In this document: one piece after another, positions 59,441-64,000 of the stretch
Numbering within the stretch: position 1 is the first letter of the stretch
Layout of the letters: every line of letters begins with the position of its first letter
Source: Sphingomonas sp. URHD0057
GTDB taxonomy: Bacteria > Pseudomonadota > Alphaproteobacteria > Sphingomonadales > Sphingomonadaceae
DNA length: 64,000 nucleotides
Assembly: GCF_000620665.1 (NCBI RefSeq)
Contig: NZ_KK211162.1
Location: forward strand, 641,764-705,763
Direction of reading: 5' to 3'
The notes under the pieces: model-generated
What the model was told of the DNA's origin: nothing
The model's input: only the letters and a program-made list of their open reading frames with translations
Databases searched by the model: none
Made by a program: the position numbers and the translations under genes

Positions 59441-60199
59441 TTAAGCGCCTTCTCCGTCCGCGACCATCCCTTTCAACGTGCGCGCGTCTTCGATCGCGTC
59501 GCCGCCGATGTCGTTGTTGAAATAGGCCCAGACGGAGCGGCCTTCGTCGCGTTGGGCGAGGAGCCATTCGGCCCATTCGTGCAGCTGGCCGTCGGAATAA
59601 CGCCCGCGATATTTGCCGCCGGTGCCGTGGAGGCGGACATAGGCAGTCCGGCCGCTCGCCCAGCGAGGGGTCTTCAACCCGACGAGGTCATGAGTGACGA
59701 AGCCCGCCCCATGACGGTCGAGCAGGGCGAGAACATCCTCGTGGTACCAGCTGTTGTGGCGGAACTCGAAGACGTGCTCGACCGAGGTTGGAAGGAGGTT
59801 CAGAAAGGGTTCGAGCCGCGGAAGGTCTTTGTGAAGGCTCGGCGGCAACTGATAGAGGATCGGGCCGAGATAGGACTTCAAGCGCTGCGCGAGATCTACG
59901 AACGTGTCGAGCGCTTCCTCACAGTCCTTGAGCTTCTTCATGTGGGTGATGAAGCGGTTCGCCTTGACCGCGTAGCGGAACCCCGGTGGTGCCTGGTCGT
60001 GCCATTTGTCGAATGTGGAGGCGAGCGGGAGTCGGTAGAAGCTGGCGTTGATCTCAACCGTGTCGAACTCGCTCGCATAACGCTCGAACCAGCGCTTCTG
60101 CGGCAGGCCTTCGGGATAAAAACTCCCCTTCCAGTGGCGATAGACCCAGCCCGAGCAGCCGACGTGGACGCGGCCATTGGAAACAGTTGAACGCTCCAT
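59441..60199 (-). CDS. DUF72 family protein
   Basis: A 252-aa TIM-barrel-like DUF72 protein: VHVGCSGWVYRHWKGSFYPE, FDTVEINASFYRLPLASTFD, FRYAVKANRFITHMKKL, LGPILYQLPPSLHKDL, VFEFRHNSWYHEDVL and the end VWAYFNNDIGGDAIEDARTL. The conserved EINxSFYR and FEFRHxSW motifs define the family. Its biochemical role is unsettled. Confidence 0.9.
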   Translation of the reverse strand: MERSTVSNGRVHVGCSGWVYRHWKGSFYPEGLPQKRWFERYASEFDTVEINASFYRLPLASTFDKWHDQAPPGFRYAVKANRFITHMKKLKDCEEALDTFVDLAQRLKSYLGPILYQLPPSLHKDLPRLEPFLNLLPTSVEHVFEFRHNSWYHEDVLALLDRHGAGFVTHDLVGLKTPRWASGRTAYVRLHGTGGKYRGRYSDGQLHEWAEWLLAQRDEGRSVWAYFNNDIGGDAIEDARTLKGMVADGEGA

Positions 60200-60238
60200 C
60201 GTTGCAACGCCGAACCTTCATTCACGAGGAGAGTTGCG

Positions 60239-61294
60239 TTGCGTGCCTTGATGTTTTCGGCCGGCCTGATCGGGGCGGCCGTCGCCGCGAGTGCCTGGGC
60301 AGTGCCAGGCCACGAAAATCCGCCGCCTTCGCGGATCAGCGGCTGGGTCGCGCCGGGAACGCCGGGATCGCAGATCGACGGCGAGCTGTTCCACGCCCAG
60401 GTGCTGCTCGACGCCGCGGGCTTTTCAGCGGGCGTGATCGACGGGAAGAAGGGAACGTCCTTCACACAGGCCGTGCGCGGCTTCCAGGAAGCCAACGGAC
60501 TTCAGGCCTCGGGCAAGCTCGACGGCCCGACGCGAAGCGCGCTGCTTCGGCAGAACCGCGTGTCGACGATCTACGTAAAGCTCACCGGCGACGACGTTGG
60601 CGGGCCGTTCGTCTACCCGTTTCCGAAGAAGCCTGAAGCCCAGGCGAAGCTCAAGTTCATGGGCTATCGCAACATGCTGGAGAAGGTCGCCGAGCGTTAC
60701 CACACCACGCCGCAAACGGTTGTCGCGCTCAATGGTCCGGACAAGCTGATCGGGCCGGGACAGACGCTGCGCCTGCCCAACGTCGTGCCGGCTTCGCGCA
60801 ACTATGGCGGCGCTATCAATGACAAGCAGGTGCAGCTCATGGCCATGCTCAACGTCGGCGGCGATCAGCCCAAGGGCGATTATGTGGTGGTCGACAAGAG
60901 CGACGGCACGCTCAAGGTCTATCAAGGCGACAAGCCGGCCGGCCGGCTGATCGCGCAATTTCCCGTGACGACGGGCTCGGGCCACGACCCGCTGCCGTTG
61001 GGCACGTGGAAGGCGACGACCTATTCCTTCCTGCCGCCGTTCAACTATCAGCCGGACCTATTCTGGGATGTCGCCGACGACAAGGCCGAGCAGAAGCTGC
61101 CGCCGGGACCGAACGGGCCGGTCGGCGTCGCTTGGCTCGATCTCACCAAGAAGCATTACGGCATTCACGGCACCAACGAGCCGCAGACCATCCAGCACAC
61201 CGAAAGCCACGGCTGCCTGCGGTTGACGAACTGGGATGTGATGCGCTTGTCGCGGATGATGAAGCCCGGCTTCACTGCGGTGTTCGTCGCCTGA
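60239..61294 (+). CDS. L,D-transpeptidase (YkuD) with peptidoglycan-binding domain
   Basis: A 351-aa exported protein: signal peptide (GLIGAAVAASAWA), a PG_binding_1-type domain (FHAQVLLDAAGFSAGVIDGK, AVRGFQEANGLQ), a LysM-like middle (LEKVAERYHTTPQTVVALNG), and a YkuD domain with YGIHGTNEPQ and the catalytic SHGCLRLTNWD. It forms 3-3 peptidoglycan cross-links or attaches proteins. TTG start with GAGGAGAG upstream. The stop overlaps the M23 peptidase ATG (TGATG). Confidence 0.93.
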   Translation: MRALMFSAGLIGAAVAASAWAVPGHENPPPSRISGWVAPGTPGSQIDGELFHAQVLLDAAGFSAGVIDGKKGTSFTQAVRGFQEANGLQASGKLDGPTRSALLRQNRVSTIYVKLTGDDVGGPFVYPFPKKPEAQAKLKFMGYRNMLEKVAERYHTTPQTVVALNGPDKLIGPGQTLRLPNVVPASRNYGGAINDKQVQLMAMLNVGGDQPKGDYVVVDKSDGTLKVYQGDKPAGRLIAQFPVTTGSGHDPLPLGTWKATTYSFLPPFNYQPDLFWDVADDKAEQKLPPGPNGPVGVAWLDLTKKHYGIHGTNEPQTIQHTESHGCLRLTNWDVMRLSRMMKPGFTAVFVA

Positions 61295-61914
61295 TGCTGC
61301 GGCTGATCGGAACCGCGCTGCTCACCGCCGTAGTGACGAGCGCCTTCTGGATTTGGTTCTATAATTTCGTGCCGCAGGGAACGCCCGCGGTCGCACGCAG
61401 CGGGAATATCGTCACCGTGCAGCCGGACCAGGAAGCGCCTGTCGTGGTGGCGCAGCAGGTCGTGGTCGGCCCCGCGGGGCTCGCGTTGCCGGTAGTTGGC
61501 ATCAGGACGGATCAGCTCGTCGACACGTACGACCAGGCTAGGGGCCAAGGTCGGAGGCACGACGCGATCGACATCATGGCCGCGGAAGGGACGCCGGTGA
61601 TCGCCGCCGCCGACGGCACCATCGAGAAGCTGTTCAATAGCGTTCGCGGCGGATTGACCATCTACGAACGCTCGCCCGACCGGAAGTGGACCTATTATTA
61701 CGCGCATCTCTCGGCCTACGCGCCCGGGCTCAGCGAAGGGCAGCAGGTCAAACGCGGCCAGGTGATCGCCCGCGTCGGTCACACCGGCGATGCCAGCGCG
61801 GCCGGCCCGCACCTCCATTTCGCGATCAACCAGATGGCTCCCGGCGAGCGGTGGTGGAACGGCACGCCGATCAATCCCTATCCCCTGCTTGCCGGGAAAA
61901 AGGCCAACGGCTAG
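61294..61914 (+). CDS. M23-family peptidoglycan endopeptidase
   Basis: A 206-aa membrane-anchored LytM/M23 protein: one N-terminal helix (LIGTALLTAVVTSAFWIWFY), a linker, and the M23 domain RRHDAIDIMAAEGTPVIAAA with the first zinc ligands, YYYAHLSAYAPGLSEGQQVK and GPHLHFAIN with the HxH motif. The classic HxxxD first ligand is retained in RHDAID. The gene is coupled to the L,D-transpeptidase, so the pair likely remodels the wall together. Confidence 0.92.
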   Translation: MLRLIGTALLTAVVTSAFWIWFYNFVPQGTPAVARSGNIVTVQPDQEAPVVVAQQVVVGPAGLALPVVGIRTDQLVDTYDQARGQGRRHDAIDIMAAEGTPVIAAADGTIEKLFNSVRGGLTIYERSPDRKWTYYYAHLSAYAPGLSEGQQVKRGQVIARVGHTGDASAAGPHLHFAINQMAPGERWWNGTPINPYPLLAGKKANG

Positions 61915-61957
61915 GGCTGCGAGGCTCTTTCAATCAGTCTAGCAGGTAAGCGATCCC

Positions 61958-62521
61958 ATGAAGATCAGCGGCGTGGACATTCGTCCCGGCAACATCATCG
62001 AATATGAAGGCGGCATTTGGCGCGCCGTGAAGATCCAGCACACCCAGCCGGGCAAGGGCGGCGCCTACATGCAGGTCGAGATGAAGAACCTCATCGACGG
62101 CCGCAAGACCAACGTCCGCTTCCGCTCCGCCGAGACCGTCGAGCGCGTCCGCCTCGACACCAAGGACTACCAGTACCTCTATCATGACGGCGACATGCTC
62201 GTGTTCATGGACAAGGATACCTACGAGCAGGTGTCACTGCCCGAGGATTTGATCGGCGAGCCGGCGGCCTTCCTCCAGGACGGCATGGACGTGGTGATGG
62301 AGCTCTACAACGAGCGGCCGATCTCGGTTCAGTTGCCCGATCAGGTCGAAGGCACGATCGTCGAGGCCGATGCGGTGGTGAAGGGTCAGACCGCGTCATC
62401 CAGCTACAAGCCGGCCAAGCTCGATAACGGCGTCCGGGTCATGGTACCGCCGCACATTGCGGCCGGAACGCGGATCGTGGTCGATGTCTACAACAGGGAA
62501 TATGTCCGCCGCGCGGACTAG
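61958..62521 (+). CDS. efp: Elongation factor P
   Basis: A 187-aa translation factor relieving ribosome stalling at proline runs. The KOW-like N-terminus has [20 protein letters not shown], the modification loop is [16 protein letters not shown] with the Lys normally modified, and OB domains follow ([39 protein letters not shown]). No epmAB genes are adjacent. Suitable distance from the M23 gene for its own promoter. Confidence 0.97.
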   Translation: MKISGVDIRPGNIIEYEGGIWRAVKIQHTQPGKGGAYMQVEMKNLIDGRKTNVRFRSAETVERVRLDTKDYQYLYHDGDMLVFMDKDTYEQVSLPEDLIGEPAAFLQDGMDVVMELYNERPISVQLPDQVEGTIVEADAVVKGQTASSSYKPAKLDNGVRVMVPPHIAAGTRIVVDVYNREYVRRAD

Positions 62522-62524
62522 CTT

Positions 62525-63337
62525 ATGGTCTCTCACTCCGGCCTGATCACCGTCATGCAACGCGCCGCGCGCAAGGCGGCGCCGCGGCTGAGGCGCGACT
62601 TCGGCGAAGTCGAGCAATTGCAGGTCAGCCGCAAGGGGCCGGCCGACTTCGTGTCGATGGCCGACAAGCGGTCGGAAGCGACGATCGTCGACGAGCTCAG
62701 GTACGCGCGGCCCGACTGGGGCCTGCTCGTCGAGGAAGCCGGTGAAATCGCCGGCAATCCGGACAAGCCGCGGTGGATCGTCGACCCGCTCGACGGCACC
62801 ACCAACTTCCTTCACGGCGTGCCGCATTTCTCGATCTCGATCGCGGTCGAGGAGAAGAAGGCCGGCGGCGGGACCGAGATCACGCAGGCGTTGGTCTACC
62901 AACCGCTGACCGATGACAGCTACTGGGCGGAAAAGGGCAGGGGCGCGTGGCTCCAGGATGCGCGGCTACGCGTGTCGGCGCGCCGCGACCTCAACGAAAG
63001 TCTGATCGGCACCGGCATGCCGCATTGCGGACGCGGCGATCCCGAGCGCTGGGCGAAGATCTATGCCGCGGTCGGGCCGCAGGTCTCGGGCGTGCGCCGG
63101 TTCGGATCCGCTGCGCTTGATCTGGCGTGGGTGGCCGCTGGTCGAATGGATGGCTTCTGGGAAGACGATCTCGACCTATGGGATACCGCGGCCGGCGTGC
63201 TGCTGGTCAAGGAAGCGGGAGGGTTCGTGACCGACTATCGAGGCGGTGACCGCTCGTTCGAGCGGCGCGAATATGTCGCCGGGTCGTCGGCGATCCACAG
63301 CAAGCTGCAGAAACTGGTTGCCGGAGCGGTCCGGTGA
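62525..63337 (+). CDS. suhB: Inositol monophosphatase family protein (SuhB-like)
   Basis: A 270-aa Mg-dependent phosphatase: DFVSMADKRSEATIVDELRY, LVEEAGEIAG, the metal motif IVDPLDGTTNFLHGVPHFSI and a second motif FWEDDLDLWDTAAGVLLVKE, GGFVTDYRGG. The family acts on inositol phosphates and related sugar phosphates, and E. coli SuhB also aids rRNA transcription. It starts 3 bp after efp. Its stop overlaps the following GTG as GTGA. Confidence 0.93.
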   Translation: MVSHSGLITVMQRAARKAAPRLRRDFGEVEQLQVSRKGPADFVSMADKRSEATIVDELRYARPDWGLLVEEAGEIAGNPDKPRWIVDPLDGTTNFLHGVPHFSISIAVEEKKAGGGTEITQALVYQPLTDDSYWAEKGRGAWLQDARLRVSARRDLNESLIGTGMPHCGRGDPERWAKIYAAVGPQVSGVRRFGSAALDLAWVAAGRMDGFWEDDLDLWDTAAGVLLVKEAGGFVTDYRGGDRSFERREYVAGSSAIHSKLQKLVAGAVR

Positions 63338-64000
63338 TCGGGCTGCTGGCGCTGGCAGCCGCCGCCGCACAGCCGCAGACCGTCCTGACCATCGATCCCA
63401 GGCACCGCCTGGTCGAAGGCGTCGCGAGCGACGGCAAGACGATTTGGGTCTCGAGCATTCTCGACCGCCAGGTGCTGGAGTGCCAGGCGACATGCCGCAC
63501 CCTCGCGACCCTGCCCGAAGGCCTGCATCCCTTCGCCATCGCCTGGGACAGTTTGCGCGAGCGGTTGTGGGTTGCGGCGGATTGTCCGCCCGGGGTTCCG
63601 GGGATCAAGGCGTGCGACCGTGGCGCGCTGTTGGCGCTCGACACCAAGGGCCGCATCCAGACGCGCATTGCGCCGTTCATCGGCGAGTTCCATCCCGGCG
63701 ACGTATCTGCTTCGCGCGGGCAGGTGTTCGTCAGCGACAGCCAGAACGGCATGGTCTTCCGCCTGACCAAGAACGAACGGGGCATCATGGCAGTGGTGCT
63801 GCCGGACGCCGGCAAGAGCGCGCAAGGGACTGCGCTCAACGCGAACGGGACGGAACTCCTCGTCGCCGACTACAGCCAGGGTATCGCGGTGGCGGACCTA
63901 GCGAGTTTCAAGCGAACCCTCCTTCCGAGGCAGGACGGCAAGCCCCTGCGCGGGATCGATGGCCTGGTCCGCTGCGGATCGACCTATTACGGCATTTACA
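63334..64000 (+). CDS. Secreted beta-propeller-like protein, 3' end beyond the window
   Basis: GTG 63334 overlaps the suhB stop (GTGA) and opens a frame that is still open at the window end (222 codons seen). It begins with a short signal-like stretch (GLLALAAAAAQPQ), then repeats resembling SMP-30/NHL strands: EGVASDGKTIWVSSILDRQV, PFAIAWDSLRERLWVAADCP, GDVSASRGQVFVSDSQNGMV, GTALNANGTELLVADYSQGI. Four cysteines in the first third may form disulfides. Function unknown; an esterase/lactonase-type propeller is one option. Confidence 0.75.
   Translation, partial: MIGLLALAAAAAQPQTVLTIDPRHRLVEGVASDGKTIWVSSILDRQVLECQATCRTLATLPEGLHPFAIAWDSLRERLWVAADCPPGVPGIKACDRGALLALDTKGRIQTRIAPFIGEFHPGDVSASRGQVFVSDSQNGMVFRLTKNERGIMAVVLPDAGKSAQGTALNANGTELLVADYSQGIAVADLASFKRTLLPRQDGKPLRGIDGLVRCGSTYYGIY

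Overview
The window looks like chromosomal DNA of a sphingomonad (Alphaproteobacteria, Sphingomonadales; Sphingomonas/Sphingomicrobium-like). The basis is high G+C, strong alphaproteobacterial gene orders (ubiE-ubiB-coaC-coaB-dut; mutM/rpsT/dnaA; rpmH-rnpA-yidD-yidC-engB; zapA-6S RNA-fthC; tkt-gap-pgk-fba), a TonB-dependent receptor, Tim44-like and SleB-type envelope proteins, and many GTG/TTG starts with 1-4 bp stop/start overlaps. It is mostly core genome. Taxonomy is inferred from gene content and resemblance, not from a search.

Layout. 1-2.5 kb: tail of dprA, then topA. 2.5-4.5 kb: two tandem secreted NTF2-like paralogues. 4.6-9.7 kb: leftward chain of ubiE, ubiB, coaC, coaB, dut, a MoeB/ThiF-type enzyme and an Lrp-type regulator. 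9.8-12.7 kb: mutM, rpsT, dnaA. 12.7-17.6 kb: a dioxygenase with an Ogt remnant, a DUF4136 lipoprotein, trpS, murJ, secB. 17.8-25.8 kb: Tim44-like protein, mltA, smr (apparently frameshifted), a GGDEF/EAL protein, dapE, a TonB receptor behind two BlaI-like operators, and a frameshifted cupin. 25.7-29.9 kb: GST and the engB/yidC/yidD/rnpA/rpmH block.

30-34.9 kb: comM is split by a 3,430-bp element with 25-bp perfect terminal inverted repeats and an 8-bp target duplication. The element encodes an IS1595-family transposase and five cargo genes. Removing it with one target copy restores a 502-codon comM reading frame. This is the main accessory feature.

35-44 kb: DUF805 protein, ThDP-dependent oxidase-like enzyme, AI-2E-family exporter, tRNA-Asp, J-domain protein, SleB hydrolase, DUF2842 protein, sugar MFS transporter, degenerate receiver protein, Crp/Fnr regulator. 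43.8-46 kb: a run of small, partly overlapping unknown genes. 46-48.5 kb: a probable metal-response unit, with a MerR regulator diverging from a Cys-rich metallothionein-like peptide and a Met/His-rich envelope protein through a 19-bp-spacer promoter. 48.5-64 kb: fthC, 6S RNA, zapA, the central-carbon cluster tkt-gap-pgk-GNAT-fba, small regulators, thiE, S9 peptidase, DUF72 protein, L,D-transpeptidase, M23 peptidase, efp, an inositol-monophosphatase-family gene and a cut-off beta-propeller-like protein.

No rRNA operon, CRISPR array or prophage was seen. Several genes (smr, cupin, possibly coaBC and rnpA) show lesions that could be real decay or single-base assembly errors.
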